Translations under genes and position numbers: made by a program | Assembly: GCA_963776935.1 (NCBI GenBank) | Contig: CAVZOP010000001.1 | Span: 310,001 to 374,000, forward strand | Origin: JALOLG01 sp963776935 | Lineage (GTDB): Bacteria > Actinomycetota > Acidimicrobiia > Acidimicrobiales > Ilumatobacteraceae | Reading direction: 5' to 3' | Length of the DNA stretch: 64,000 nucleotides | The notes under the pieces: generated by a model | The model's database searches: none | The model's input: the letters and a program-made list of their open reading frames with translations, nothing else | Told to the model about the DNA's origin: nothing | In this document: positions 17,594-27,012 of the stretch, in pieces | Layout: the number at the start of each line of letters is the position of its first letter | How positions within the stretch are numbered: position 1 is the first letter of the stretch

Positions 17594-18412
17594 TCAGCGT
17601 CCGGCCAGCCGGCAGATCAACCCGCGGTGCTCGTCGTCGAGTGGCGTGGCGTCACCGGCGGCGGCGTTCTCTGTTGCCCTGTTCGGCTTCGACGTGGCCG
17701 GGATCGACACGGTGGTCGTCGGGTGGCTCAGTCCCCACTGCAGCAGCGCCTGTCCCCACGTGTGGATGCCGAAGGGTTCGAGCGGTGCGAGTTCGGCGGC
17801 GGACGGGGAGGTCCGCATCAGATCGGCGGCAGCGAACGGGCGCATGATCAGCACACCGAGCCCGAGCTCCGCGGCGAGCGGCAACAAACGGTCCTCGACC
17901 TCGCGTTCGCGTGGGTTGTACGGGACCTGAATGGCGTCGAGGCGACCCGTGACCATCGCCGCCTCGAGCTCGTCGAAGTTCGCCGCCTTCCAGTGCGTCG
18001 CGCCGACGAGTGTCACCTGACCGCCGTCGCGCAGCTCCTCGATGCGCCGTAGCCGCTCGGGCCACCGCACCATGTTGTGGATCTGCAGCAGCTCGATGTG
18101 TCCCCCGTAGAACGACAGCGACGCCGCGATCTGACGCTCTGCCACGGCGTCGTCGTCGGTCCACACCTTGGTGGCGACGACCGCCGCCGAACGACGGCTC
18201 TCCAGCGCGGCGCCGAGCGTGCGTTCCGCTTTGCCGTACATCGGCGAGGAGTCGAACAGGGTCGTGCCCGCGTCGAGCGCCGCCGAGACGACGTCACCCG
18301 CGAGTGCGAGATCGTCGGTGTCCAACGTCTTCGACGTTCCCATCCCGATGATCGGCACCAGCGGCGCGTCGGCGTGCTTCGGTGAGAGCGAACGTGTCTG
18401 CATGCGGCCCAT
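17594..18412 (-). CDS. Aldo/keto reductase
   Basis: A 272-residue AKR with the catalytic tetrad: Asp in TLFDSSPMYG, Tyr of the same segment, Lys in VVATKVW and His in LLQIHNMV. The barrel and a C-terminal region with VSIPATSKPNRATENAAAG (NADPH phosphate binding) are present. It reduces aldehydes or ketones with NADPH; the substrate is unknown. ATG 18412 follows a GAGGTGGGAG site; a second in-frame ATG lies three codons later. Confidence 0.88.
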   Translation of the reverse strand: MGRMQTRSLSPKHADAPLVPIIGMGTSKTLDTDDLALAGDVVSAALDAGTTLFDSSPMYGKAERTLGAALESRRSAAVVATKVWTDDDAVAERQIAASLSFYGGHIELLQIHNMVRWPERLRRIEELRDGGQVTLVGATHWKAANFDELEAAMVTGRLDAIQVPYNPREREVEDRLLPLAAELGLGVLIMRPFAAADLMRTSPSAAELAPLEPFGIHTWGQALLQWGLSHPTTTVSIPATSKPNRATENAAAGDATPLDDEHRGLICRLAGR

Positions 18413-18558
18413 TCTCCCACCTCGCGGTTGAATCGGGCCCGAGTCGTGAGCCGTGTCGCCGCCACCGCGAGGGACCTCGCCGCAAGCGTGCTGGCCTGAC
18501 GTCCACCGCCCACCTCGGGCATCGGAAAGACGCTGCAGAACGCCCCTAGCCTGGCGGG

Positions 18559-19287
18559 GTGACAGATTTTCACGTGGACCCGCCGATGACGATGGCGCGG
18601 GTCAGAGCGCGGTGGGGCTGGATCCTTCCGACGGCGGCCATCGTGTTCGGGGTGCTCGCTCTCGGCGCGGTGGCTGGATGGCTCGTGTGGGATGAGCCGG
18701 TCACCCGTTGGGTCGTCGACGCCAGGACACCGGGCTTCGACGCGCTCTTCCGTCGGGTGTCGTTTCTCGGTTCGACGCGTGTCGTGCTGACCGTGTCTGC
18801 GGTGGCGGCCATCCTCGCCTCACGCCGGTGCCCCCGCCTGGCGATTGCGATCATCGTGATCGCCCTGGCCCGACCGCTCGCCGAGTGGACCCTCAAGGAG
18901 CTCGTGAGCCGCGATCGGCCGATCGGCGACCGCATGGTCCGCGGCGAGGGCTTCTCGTTTCCGAGCGGTCATCCGATGGCGACGGCGGCGAGCTGGGGTG
19001 TGTTGCCGCTGGTCGCCGCGCTGTACACGAAGCGACGGCTGTTGTGGTGGGCGGTGACCGTCGGAGTGTGGACGATGGCGGCGCTCGTCGCCTTCAGTCG
19101 GGTCTGGCTCGGTGTGCATTGGGCGTCTGACGTCGTCGCCGGGCTCGTGCTGGCGGTGCTGGGCGTCGCCGTGGCCGAGCGGTTCATCACCGCGACGCAC
19201 GGTGGCTGCGCGTCAACGCGCTGTCTCGAAGGCGACGACGTCGACCAACAGATGATCGATCGTCCAGTCCTCGATACAGCCTCGTAG
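18559..19287 (+). CDS. PAP2 superfamily membrane phosphatase
   Basis: A 242-residue polytopic protein with the three PAP2 motifs: KELVSRDRP, PSGHPMATA and SRVWLGVHWASD. About five or six membrane segments surround them. Members hydrolyse lipid phosphates such as undecaprenyl pyrophosphate or phosphatidate. The last 30 or so residues (after FITATHGG) are polar and are encoded antisense to a PEP-synthase remnant, so the natural C-terminus may once have been shorter. Start GTG 18559. Confidence 0.88.
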   Translation: MTDFHVDPPMTMARVRARWGWILPTAAIVFGVLALGAVAGWLVWDEPVTRWVVDARTPGFDALFRRVSFLGSTRVVLTVSAVAAILASRRCPRLAIAIIVIALARPLAEWTLKELVSRDRPIGDRMVRGEGFSFPSGHPMATAASWGVLPLVAALYTKRRLLWWAVTVGVWTMAALVAFSRVWLGVHWASDVVAGLVLAVLGVAVAERFITATHGGCASTRCLEGDDVDQQMIDRPVLDTAS

Positions 19288-19731
19288 CTGGCGGCGGTCC
19301 GTTTGGTCGAGGTCGGGTTCGAGCACGACCCGGTACCTGCCGTCGCCCTCGTCGAGGATGGGGCTGGCGATGTCGGCGGTGACCTCCGGCCCGTCGCCAC
19401 GGGCGACGTCGATGATCTTGGCGCTCGTGTCGAGCACCTAGCGCGAGCCCTCGACCTCGCCGCTCACGAGCGGCTCGGGTCCACCGTCGACCGCTGAGAC
19501 GACACGGCGGTCGCTGCGACCGGTCACCGGGTCGATCCCGAACATCACACCGCCATAGCGGGGCTCGATCAGCGACTGGACCAACACCGCGATCGGTGAA
19601 CCGTCCAGGCCGGCGCGTGCTCGCGAATCGAGCACCTTGCTCACCGCTTCGCCGAACTCGTCGAAGCCTGTGATACCGATCACCGAGTCGAACTGCCCCG
19701 CCATCGACGACCCAGCCGTGTCCTCTTCCAA
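19213..19731 (-). pseudogene. PEP-synthase-type ATP-grasp domain remnant
   Basis: Minus-strand frame matches part of the PEP/pyruvate-binding ATP-grasp domain: EDTAGSSMAGQFDSV, FDEFGEAVSKVLDSRA, then VLVQSLIEPRYGGVMFGIDP. A TAG stop interrupts it at about 19438 (between EVEGSR and VLDTSAK), after which the same domain continues in frame to DVVAFETAR. Upstream of 19731 the frame is lost; the expected start of the domain is absent. It is a degraded remnant of a PEP-utilising kinase, whose mobile-domain partner type survives at 45461. Confidence 0.7.
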
Positions 19732-19953
19732 ACCTCACCATCCCGTTGGCCGCCCGCAGCTTCGCGCGTCTGCACCGCACGGTTTTCCGAGCGAGCGACG
19801 GGCGACGGCGGCTGCACGGCGAGGCGGAGAGTCGCCGTTCTCCGTGTCGCGACCAACGTGACACGCGGCACCTCACGCTCGCTTCCACGACCAGCGAACG
19901 GGGCCGGTTCGGATACCTTTACGAAATGTCTTTCTCACCGGGGCGGTGAGTTG

Positions 19954-22722
19954 GTGCCCAACGTTGGCCCGGGGTCCGGCCTGGTCGGTCGGCGCAACGA
20001 ATGCGAGGTGTTGGATCGGCTGCTGGCGGACGTGCGCGCCCATCGCAGCCAAGTGCTCGTTCTGCGCGGCGAGGCAGGCATCGGCAAGACCGCCTTGATG
20101 GACTACCTGGCGACGAACAGCTCCGATTGTCACGTCGTTCGGGCGGCGGGCGTGGAATCCGAGATGGAGCTGGCGTTCGCGGGAGTGCATCAGTTGTGCG
20201 CACCGATGCTGAACCGCGTCGAGGATCTGCCCGGTCCCCAACGCGACGCATTGGGGACGGCGTTCGGTCTCGTCGCAGGTGAGGCTGCCGATCGGTTCAT
20301 GGTCGGTCTGGCGGTGTTGAGTCTGTTGTCGGCGGCGGCCGAGGAGCAGCCGCTGGTGTGTCTTGTCGATGACGCCCAGTGGCTCGATCGGGTGTCGGCA
20401 CAGATCCTGGCGTTCGTGGCACGGCGGCTGCTGGCCGAGGCGTTCGGCCTGGTGTTCGCCGTCCGCGAGCCGAGCGACACGGTGGAATTGGACGGTCTCG
20501 CGGAGCGCATCGTCGGCGGTTTGAGCAACGATGATTCTCGCGCGCTCTTGGAGTCGGCGAGTCTCGGGCGGCTCGACGAGCGGGTCCGGGACCGGATCGT
20601 GGCCGAGACCCGCGGCAACCCGCTCGCCTTGCTGGAGCTGCCTCGCGGCATGACCGCGGCCGAGTTGGCGGGTGGCTTCGCGCTCCCTGGGACGCGGCCG
20701 TTGGCGAGCCACATCGAACAGAGCTTCCTCGGACGCGTCGAGTCCCTTCCGCAGCAGACGCAACGACTGTTGCTGATCGCCGCCGCCGAACCGTTGGGCG
20801 ACGCGGCTCTGCTGCGACGTGCCGCCGCGCAACTCGGGATCGGCGCCGACGCCGAAGCTCCGGCCGAGCAGGAAGGTCTGATCGAGTTCGGTGCGCGGGT
20901 GCGGTTCCGGCATCCGTTGGTTCGCTCGGCGGCCTACCGGGCGGGCAGCGTGGCGGACCGCCGCGTTGTTCACGGCGCGCTCGCCGAGGTCACCGACCGT
21001 CTTCTGTATCCCGATCGGCGGGCGTGGCATCGGGCCCATGCCGCAGCCGAGCCCGACGAGGACGTCGCCGCCGACCTCGAACGGTCGGCCGAGCGTGCGC
21101 AGAGCCGTGGCGGTGTCGCCGCCGCGGCGGCGTTCCTGGAACGCGCGGCAGAGCTGTCAGACGACCCTGCACGGCGCGGCGCACGAGCGCTCGCCGCTGC
21201 ACATGCCAAGTTCGATGCTGCTGCCTTCGATTCGGCAGACACGCTCCTCGCGGCAGCGGAGATCAATCCGTTGAACGACCTGCAGCGGGCGCAGGTCGCG
21301 CGGTTGCGGGCCGAGATCGTGTTCGCCCGCCGACGGGGAAGCGACGACGTTCCGCTGCTCCTCGACGCGGCCCGACATCTCGAAGGGCTCGATGACCCAC
21401 AGGCTCGAGAGACGTACCTCGAAGCGCTCGGAGCGGCGATCTTCGCCGGACGCCTCGGCACCCACCCCACCCTCCGCGAGGTCGCCGAGACCGCTCGCCG
21501 AGCACCGAGCGCACCATCTCCTCCCCGCCCGATCGACTTGTTGTTGGACGGTGTGGCGACGAGGTTCACCGACGGATACACCGCGTCGGTAGCGCCGCTG
21601 CGCACAGCACTGGAGGTGTTCCACCGTCACGCTCACGACAGCAGCAACGGCAGCGCCAGGTGGTTCTGGCTGGCATGGCTCGCCGCCGGCGACGTGTGGG
21701 ACGACGCGCTGTTGGATGAACTTGCAACTGGCGCGGTCCGGATGTCACGAGAAGCGGGAGCGCTCGGGCACCTCCCCATCGCGCTCGTCTACCGCGCCAG
21801 CGTGCACATCCACGCCGGAGAGTTCGCCGCCGCGGCTGCCTTGATCGACGAAGCCGACTCGATCACGGCCTCCACCGGCAACGCCCCGTTCGGGTACGCC
21901 TCTGTCCTGCTCGTGGCGTGGCGCGGCAACGAGGAAACCGCGCTGAACCACATCGCCGCGGCGTTGGAGAACCCGACGACGCGGGGCGAGGGCCGGGCGA
22001 TCAGTCTCGACAGCTACGTGACCGCCGTCCTGTACAACGGACTCGGCCGCTATGACGATGCGCTGGCCCGCGCCCAGCGCGCGTGCGAGTACGACGACCT
22101 CGGCGTCCGCGGTTTCGCCCTCGTGGAGCTCATCGAGGCGGCGGCCCGCGGGACCGCCCGTGAGGAAGCCGCCGACGCGTTGCTCGAGCTCGAGCAACGG
22201 ACGATCGCCGCTGGCACCGACTGGGCGCTCGGGATCCTCGCCCGCTCACGTGCCCTGCTCAGCGGCGGCGAGGCAGCCGACTCCCTCTACGTCGAGGCGA
22301 TCGAGCGGCTGGGACGCAGCCGGATCGTCGTCCACCTCGCCCGCGCCCACCTGCTGTACGGCGAATGGCTACGGCGCGAGAACCGGCGGCTCGACGCCCG
22401 TCACCACCTTCGAACCGCTCACGACATCCTCCACCGCATCGGAGCCGACGCGTTCGCGGAGCGCGCGCGAGGAGAGCTCGTGGCAACCGGCGAGACGGTC
22501 CGCAAGCGCTCCGTCGAAACGCGCGACGACCTCACGCCACAAGAGCGTCAGATCGCTGTTCTCGCTCGAGATGGATTGTCGAACGCGGAGATCGGCGGCC
22601 GCCTGTTCCTCAGCTCGCGCACGGTGGAATGGCACTTGGGGAAGGTCTTCAACAAGCTCGGCATCGCGTCGCGCCGGGAGCTCAGCAGCGCGTTCTCGAG
22701 CGAACCCCGACTCACGGGCTGA
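19954..22722 (+). CDS. Large ATP-binding LuxR family regulator (LAL/MalT type)
   Basis: About 922 residues. An N-terminal AAA-like ATPase has Walker A GEAGIGKT at residues 39-46 and Walker B LVCLVDDAQWLD. A long helical (TPR-like) middle follows, then a C-terminal LuxR helix-turn-helix: LTPQERQIAVLARDGLSNAE and SRTVEWHLGKVFNKLG. Such LAL proteins are signal-responsive activators. The frame is open to 19858, but GTG 19954 gives the usual distance to the P-loop. A seven-codon ATG frame (19926-19949) ends just before it. Targets are unknown; the Tat-exported hydrolase gene is convergent with it. Confidence 0.88.
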   Translation: MPNVGPGSGLVGRRNECEVLDRLLADVRAHRSQVLVLRGEAGIGKTALMDYLATNSSDCHVVRAAGVESEMELAFAGVHQLCAPMLNRVEDLPGPQRDALGTAFGLVAGEAADRFMVGLAVLSLLSAAAEEQPLVCLVDDAQWLDRVSAQILAFVARRLLAEAFGLVFAVREPSDTVELDGLAERIVGGLSNDDSRALLESASLGRLDERVRDRIVAETRGNPLALLELPRGMTAAELAGGFALPGTRPLASHIEQSFLGRVESLPQQTQRLLLIAAAEPLGDAALLRRAAAQLGIGADAEAPAEQEGLIEFGARVRFRHPLVRSAAYRAGSVADRRVVHGALAEVTDRLLYPDRRAWHRAHAAAEPDEDVAADLERSAERAQSRGGVAAAAAFLERAAELSDDPARRGARALAAAHAKFDAAAFDSADTLLAAAEINPLNDLQRAQVARLRAEIVFARRRGSDDVPLLLDAARHLEGLDDPQARETYLEALGAAIFAGRLGTHPTLREVAETARRAPSAPSPPRPIDLLLDGVATRFTDGYTASVAPLRTALEVFHRHAHDSSNGSARWFWLAWLAAGDVWDDALLDELATGAVRMSREAGALGHLPIALVYRASVHIHAGEFAAAAALIDEADSITASTGNAPFGYASVLLVAWRGNEETALNHIAAALENPTTRGEGRAISLDSYVTAVLYNGLGRYDDALARAQRACEYDDLGVRGFALVELIEAAARGTAREEAADALLELEQRTIAAGTDWALGILARSRALLSGGEAADSLYVEAIERLGRSRIVVHLARAHLLYGEWLRRENRRLDARHHLRTAHDILHRIGADAFAERARGELVATGETVRKRSVETRDDLTPQERQIAVLARDGLSNAEIGGRLFLSSRTVEWHLGKVFNKLGIASRRELSSAFSSEPRLTG

Positions 22723-22823
22723 CCGCCGGGCGGCGGTGCGAGTGGGCGGGGAGACCGCGTCGGCGCTGGTGTGCGCGCTGCCGAGGGGCAGGCAGCGCGG
22801 ACACCCGCGAGCGGTCAGTGGAC

Positions 22824-23936
22824 CTACGCAGCGGTGAGATATGGATGCAGGAAGGTGGACAGCGCGGCGAGCATTTCCTCGGGGGCTTGCTCGGCGACCC
22901 AGTGACCGGTGTCGGGGATGACCACCGTCTCGACGTCGTTGGCGATGCCCCGCATCGCGTCTCCCGGAAGGTTGGCCCAGCTGTTCGCCCCGCCGATCCC
23001 CAGGACGGGGATCGTGAGCGGCTCGACCTGGCGTTGGATGTTCTGGGCCAGATGAGCGTCCCACGCCCGGTAGAGCCCGAAGCTGGCGCGAAGGGCGTCC
23101 CGGTCACGAGTGAAGAGCTTGACGTAGTACTTGATGGCGTACTCGGGCAACGTCGTCCCGCCACCTTGAATGGTGTACTCGTATCGGTAGTAGGCGTCTG
23201 CACTCCGACTCACCATGTCGACGATCAGCTCGTCGTTGACGCGGTTGAACGGGATGTGCCACAGCCGGTTGTTGTCGGCCTCGCCGAGGAAGAGCTTCGG
23301 CTGAACCTCATCCGGCCCCACCCCTGGCGGACCGGGTATCTCGGCGACGGCGAGCCGATCGACCCGGTCGCGATGATCGGCGGCGAGCGCGTAGCTGATG
23401 ATGTACCCCGTGTCGTGGCCAACGAGCGCGAACCGTGTGTGCCCGAGTGCATCCATCAGGGCGACCAGGTCGTTGGCGAGCGAGGCACTGTCGTACCCGT
23501 CGGGCGCCTTCTCGGTCAGTCCGATGCCGCGCTGGTCGACGGCGATGACCGTGTAGTCGCGGGCGAGGGCGGGCATCAGAAACCGCCACGCGTACCAGTT
23601 CTCCGGCCAGCCATGCACCAGCAGCAGTGGGGGCCCGTCACCACCGATCACGGCGTGCTGGCGGATTCCGTTGGCCTCGATGAATTGGCTCCTGAACGTG
23701 TTGGAGAACTCTCGCGGGAGCCGCGGCGCCGTCGACACCGACCCGAAGCCATGCGGTGCTGGCTTGGCAGAAGCGGCAGCAGCGGTCGACGACGCCCAGC
23801 CGCCGAGCAGCGACAGGCCGGTCGCCACGGCGGCGCCGCCGGCGAAGGCACGTCGGGAGAGCACGTAGCGGGCGGGGTGTGACAACGAGGCGTCGCGGCC
23901 TTCGTCGAAGGGTGGCTCCGCAGGGGAGGTGTTCAT
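22824..23936 (-). CDS. Tat-exported epoxide hydrolase-like alpha/beta hydrolase
   Basis: A 370-residue protein. A Tat signal lies at the N-terminus (SRRAFAGGAAV with RR at 28-29, then a hydrophobic stretch to about residue 58), so it is exported folded. The hydrolase core has HGWPENW at 109-115 (oxyanion region), the nucleophile Asp175 in VGHDTGYI and the catalytic His in PDTGHWVAEQ. An Asp nucleophile points to epoxide hydrolase or haloalkane dehalogenase chemistry rather than an esterase. ATG 23936 follows AAAGGAGA. Its 5' leader holds the hairpin element at 24018-24046. Confidence 0.9.
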   Translation of the reverse strand: MNTSPAEPPFDEGRDASLSHPARYVLSRRAFAGGAAVATGLSLLGGWASSTAAAASAKPAPHGFGSVSTAPRLPREFSNTFRSQFIEANGIRQHAVIGGDGPPLLLVHGWPENWYAWRFLMPALARDYTVIAVDQRGIGLTEKAPDGYDSASLANDLVALMDALGHTRFALVGHDTGYIISYALAADHRDRVDRLAVAEIPGPPGVGPDEVQPKLFLGEADNNRLWHIPFNRVNDELIVDMVSRSADAYYRYEYTIQGGGTTLPEYAIKYYVKLFTRDRDALRASFGLYRAWDAHLAQNIQRQVEPLTIPVLGIGGANSWANLPGDAMRGIANDVETVVIPDTGHWVAEQAPEEMLAALSTFLHPYLTAA

Positions 23937-24017
23937 GGGATTCTCCTTTCGACAGGACTGACCGGGTTGTCGCCTGTTGACGTGAACCCACGCTGGAGAT
24001 CGGGCCCGTCGGACACA

Positions 24018-24046
24018 CCCGTGGAGAGCCCTGGTTGCCTCCCGGG
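24018..24046 (-). promoter_or_regulatory. Conserved leader hairpin element, copy A
   Basis: Read on the minus strand, CCCGGGAG (24046-24039) pairs with CTCCACGGG (24026-24018), with one bulged A and a 12-base loop containing CCAGGG. It lies 81 bases before the start of the Tat-exported hydrolase. Nearly the same sequence sits in the leader at 27013-27040. The match continues outside the stem (GA before, TG after). I know of no described RNA family with this sequence. Confidence 0.5.
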
Positions 24047-24079
24047 TCATCCCCGGGAACGGTCGCCGCGTCGTCGTGC

Positions 24080-24107
24080 CCCGTGTAGGCCCGTGTACTG
24101 ACACGGG
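24080..24107. promoter_or_regulatory. CCCGTGT direct and inverted repeats (probable operator)
   Basis: CCCGTGT occurs at 24080-24086 and 24090-24096, ten bases apart, and its inverse ACACGGG at 24101-24107. The last two form a perfect 7-base inverted repeat with a 4-base loop. The cluster lies between the divergent hydrolase and membrane-protein genes, where an activator or repressor site would be expected. Confidence 0.45.
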
Positions 24108-24220
24108 GGTTCCACGGGCGCAATCCACGTCGCGTCGCACGACCGTGAGGCGATGGACTGGTGCCCACCGACGTCGAACGAGCTCTCTGTCGAGCTGCGG
24201 TCGTTCCGAGCGAGGTTGTC

Positions 24221-25250
24221 ATGATCGGCGATCAATTGGTGCTCATGCGTCCAACCGCGGTGTGGCGCGCCGACTGGTTGCGCGGACCGCGGCACGACCT
24301 CGCAATGGCCCTGCTGTGGGTGCCGTTCGCGTTGGCGGCTCACGTCGTCAGCAGCGATCCCGACCACCTTCGATGGCTCGTGTCAGCGACGCTGCTCTTC
24401 TCCTTCGCCCATCAGCCACTGACGCTGTGGCTCGTGTACGGGGATCCGGCTCAGCGTCGATCGCACGCGGTCGTTGGTGGTATGGGCTCCGATCGTGCTC
24501 GGCCTCGCGGTTGCGATCGGGACGTCGGTGCGTCCGGACGTCGTCGCGCTCGTGGCCGGCGTGTGGAACGTCGCCCACACGCTCCGTCAGCGGTACGGGC
24601 TCTGCAAGCTCTACGGGCGCCTCAGTGGGATCGACTGCGGCGCGGACAATCGGCTGCTCTGGTCGTGGCTGTCACTGGCCGTGATCGTCGGATTCGCACG
24701 GACGGATCTCAGTGTCCTGGCGCGCGAAATGGGCCTCGGACGGCGGAACAGGGCAGCGATCGACCTGGTTGCCACCGCCGATGTCCTCATCACCGCGCTG
24801 CTTCCTGTCGCGCTCGCCGTGGCAATCGTCGTGACAGCTCGATGGGGTCGGAACGAGCTGCGCCGGTCGACCCACAGCTCTCCGCGCCTCGCGTACCTGG
24901 GGTCGACGGCGGCGCTGCTGGTCACGCTCGCCGTCGACCCCGTCGTGGGCTTCGTCGGGTACGTCGGTGCGCACGCCGCCGAGTACTTCCTGATCGTTCG
25001 GTGGCGTGTCGGCCGTGCTGCCGAGCGCTCCATGCCTGGAGACGCCGTCGGAGCGCTGGCACGACGCGTCGGAGGCGGCGGAACGCTCGGTCTGTACGCG
25101 GGCGCCATCGCCGGGTTCCTCGTCGTCATCAGCGTCCTGCAGCCGAGTGCCGTGACGCCCGTCATCGTGCTGACGCTCGGTGCGCTCCACCTCTTCTTCG
25201 ACGGCGTGATCTGGCATGCGCCGCGACCGGTCACCGTCACCGCCGAGTGA
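24221..25250 (+). pseudogene. Polytopic membrane protein of unknown family, interrupted by a frameshift
   Basis: Two overlapping frames together make one membrane protein of about 340 residues. The first (ATG 24221) runs MALLWVPFALAAHVV and LLFSFAHQPLTLWLVYGD; near 24465 the sense shifts by one base to VVWAPIVLGLAVAIG, then GVWNVAHTLRQRYGLCKLYG and HLFFDGVIWHA. About eight hydrophobic segments are present. Histidines recur in or next to membrane segments (AHQP, WNVAHTLRQ, HAAEYF, HLFFDG), a pattern seen in membrane di-iron or carotenoid-cleaving enzymes, but I do not recognise the family. A frameshift or a sequencing indel are equally possible. Confidence 0.6.
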
Positions 25251-25341
25251 GCTCGAAATGCACTCGATGACGCTGCGGGGAACACGACCGGCGCCGTCTG
25301 CTGTTCTAATTCACGGAACCACGTACACGAAAGGTGCACAC

Positions 25342-25857
25342 ATGACCGAGGAAACCGAGCGCGCAGTCCTCGCCGGCGGCTGCTTCTGGGGCGTCGAGGA
25401 GTTGGTCCGCAAGCTCCCCGGCGTCATCTCGACCCGAGTCGGGTACACCGGTGGTGACGTCCCCAACGCCACCTACCGCAACCACGGCACCCATGCCGAG
25501 GGCATCGAGATCACGTTCGACCCGTCGGAGACGAGCTATCGCGACCTGCTGGAGTTCTTCTTCCAGATCCACGACCCGACGACCAAGAACCGCCAGGGCA
25601 ACGACGTCGGGATGAGCTACCGGTCGGCCATCTACTACACCTCCGACGAGCAGCGGACGATCGCCGAGGAGACGATCGCCGACGTCGACGCGTCGGGACT
25701 GTGGCCGGGCAAGGTCGTCACCGAGGTGGAGCCGGAGGGTCCGTTCTGGGAGGCCGAGCCGGAGCACCAGAACTACCTACAGCGCTACCCGAACGGCTAC
25801 ACCTGCCACTTCGTCAGGCCAGGCTGGAAGCTCCCCCGCCGCCAGGCCGCGTCGTAG
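25342..25857 (+). CDS. msrA: Peptide methionine sulfoxide reductase A
   Basis: A 171-residue MsrA with the catalytic cysteine in GGCFWGVEE near residue 13, VGYTGGDVPNATYRNHGTHAEG, and IHDPTTKNRQGNDVGMSYRS. It repairs methionine-S-sulfoxide in proteins. The PNGYTCHFVRP ending has the cysteine that may act as resolving residue. ATG 25342 follows AAAGG. It stands alone between the membrane gene and a reductase remnant. Confidence 0.96.
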   Translation: MTEETERAVLAGGCFWGVEELVRKLPGVISTRVGYTGGDVPNATYRNHGTHAEGIEITFDPSETSYRDLLEFFFQIHDPTTKNRQGNDVGMSYRSAIYYTSDEQRTIAEETIADVDASGLWPGKVVTEVEPEGPFWEAEPEHQNYLQRYPNGYTCHFVRPGWKLPRRQAAS

Positions 25858-25872
25858 CGCCGTCACCGCTGT

Positions 25873-26280
25873 CTACGCGTTCGGGGACTGGTCGAGCCAG
25901 TCCTCGAAGCGCGTGGCGCCGCGCTGGCATGATCGCCGGGCACGAGGGTGTGGTCGCTGAGCAGGCCGCCGAAGTACGGAGCCTGCGGGTCAGCGATGAC
26001 GTGGCGCGGGTCGTGGCGGGCGTCGAGGACGCGTCGGACGAGGTCGTCGAGACGGAACTGTTCCGGCCCGGCGAACTCGACGGTGCCGTTCAGCACGGCA
26101 GCGTGCTCGTACGACGGCGAAGTTCGAGACGTCGACGACCACCGAGGCACCCTGCAGCGCCGTGCTCAGACCTTCTCGGGTGATCGTGTCGACGCCCGTG
26201 TCGAGGGAGGCTGCCACGGCCTCGTCGCCGCAGCTCTCGGAGCTTGGCGACGAGCCGCGACCCGCCGGTCGCGGTGCCGC
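25873..26280 (-). pseudogene. NmrA/SDR-type NAD(P)-binding reductase remnant
   Basis: Pieces of one reductase lie in order but in different frames on the minus strand: GGSRLVAKLRE (near 26250), then DEAVAASLDTGVDTITREGL and LQGASVVVDVSN, then directly NGTVEFAGPEQFRLDDLVRR and DPQAPYFGGLLSDHTLVPGD, then RFEDWLDQSPNA ending at 25873. The expected 100 or so middle residues are missing between VVVDVSN and the GPEQF segment, and the initial glycine-rich start is lost. It is a decayed gene with an internal deletion and at least two frameshifts. Confidence 0.65.
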
Positions 26281-26356
26281 TGGACGACGCTCGTCGACCG
26301 GCTCGGCACCGTGTGGGAAAATGGCCGGCCGCGTCTTCACGAAACGGAGGTCGGGC

Positions 26357-26956
26357 ATGTCCGACGACCATGTGATCATCGACGTCCGCGCCGGCGACGA
26401 CCTGTCTCCGCTGGCCGGATCGTGGGAGGTCGATCCGACCCATTCGGCGCTCGAGTTCGTCGCCCACTACGCGGTGTTCACGCTCGTACGCGGCCGTTTC
26501 ACGTCGTTCTCCGGCACCGTCGTGATCGATCCGCCGCATGCCGAGGCGACGCAGATCGACGTCGACATCGACGCCTCCTCGGTCGACACGGCGATGGCAG
26601 TGCGCGACGCCCACCTGCTGGGCGAGGAGTTCTTCGACGTCGAGCACCATCCGAAGATCTCCTTCCGTTCCCGCGGGGCGACGGTGCTGGCCGCCGGTCG
26701 TTACACGGTGAGCGGCGAGTTGACGATCCGCGGCGTGACCCAACCGGTTCGGCTCGTCGTCGAACTGTTCGGTCGTGCGCCAGACGTGATGGGCAATCCT
26801 CGGCTCGGCCTGAAAGCGACGGCCAAGGTGCAACGCGCCCTGTGGGGAATCACGTGGAATGCCCCTGTCCTGGGCGGCGGCGTCGCCTTGGCCGAGGAAG
26901 TCGATCTCGAGCTCGACGTGTCGCTGGTGCCGGTGCAGGTCGACCCGAATCCGTGA
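26357..26956 (+). CDS. YceI family protein
   Basis: A 199-residue YceI-like lipocalin-fold protein: GSWEVDPTHSALEFVAHYAV near residue 20, DASSVDTAMAVRDAHLLGEEFFDVEHHPKI, and a TVSGELTIRGVTQPV strand. The family binds polyisoprenoid-like or other amphipathic ligands. No signal peptide is seen, so it is cytoplasmic. ATG 26357 follows ACGGAGG. A strong hairpin follows its stop by seven bases. Confidence 0.9.
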   Translation: MSDDHVIIDVRAGDDLSPLAGSWEVDPTHSALEFVAHYAVFTLVRGRFTSFSGTVVIDPPHAEATQIDVDIDASSVDTAMAVRDAHLLGEEFFDVEHHPKISFRSRGATVLAAGRYTVSGELTIRGVTQPVRLVVELFGRAPDVMGNPRLGLKATAKVQRALWGITWNAPVLGGGVALAEEVDLELDVSLVPVQVDPNP

Positions 26957-26962
26957 ACCAGC

Positions 26963-26996
26963 GTGCGTTCGGTCGGACGCGCCACACCGAACGCAC
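26963..26996 (+). terminator. Hairpin after YceI (11-bp perfect stem)
   Basis: GTGCGTTCGGT at 26963-26973 is the exact reverse complement of ACCGAACGCAC at 26986-26996, with a 12-base loop. It begins seven bases after the YceI stop and lacks a T-run, as is common for actinobacterial terminators. Confidence 0.65.
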
Positions 26997-27012
26997 CAGA
27001 TCGGGAAGCAGA

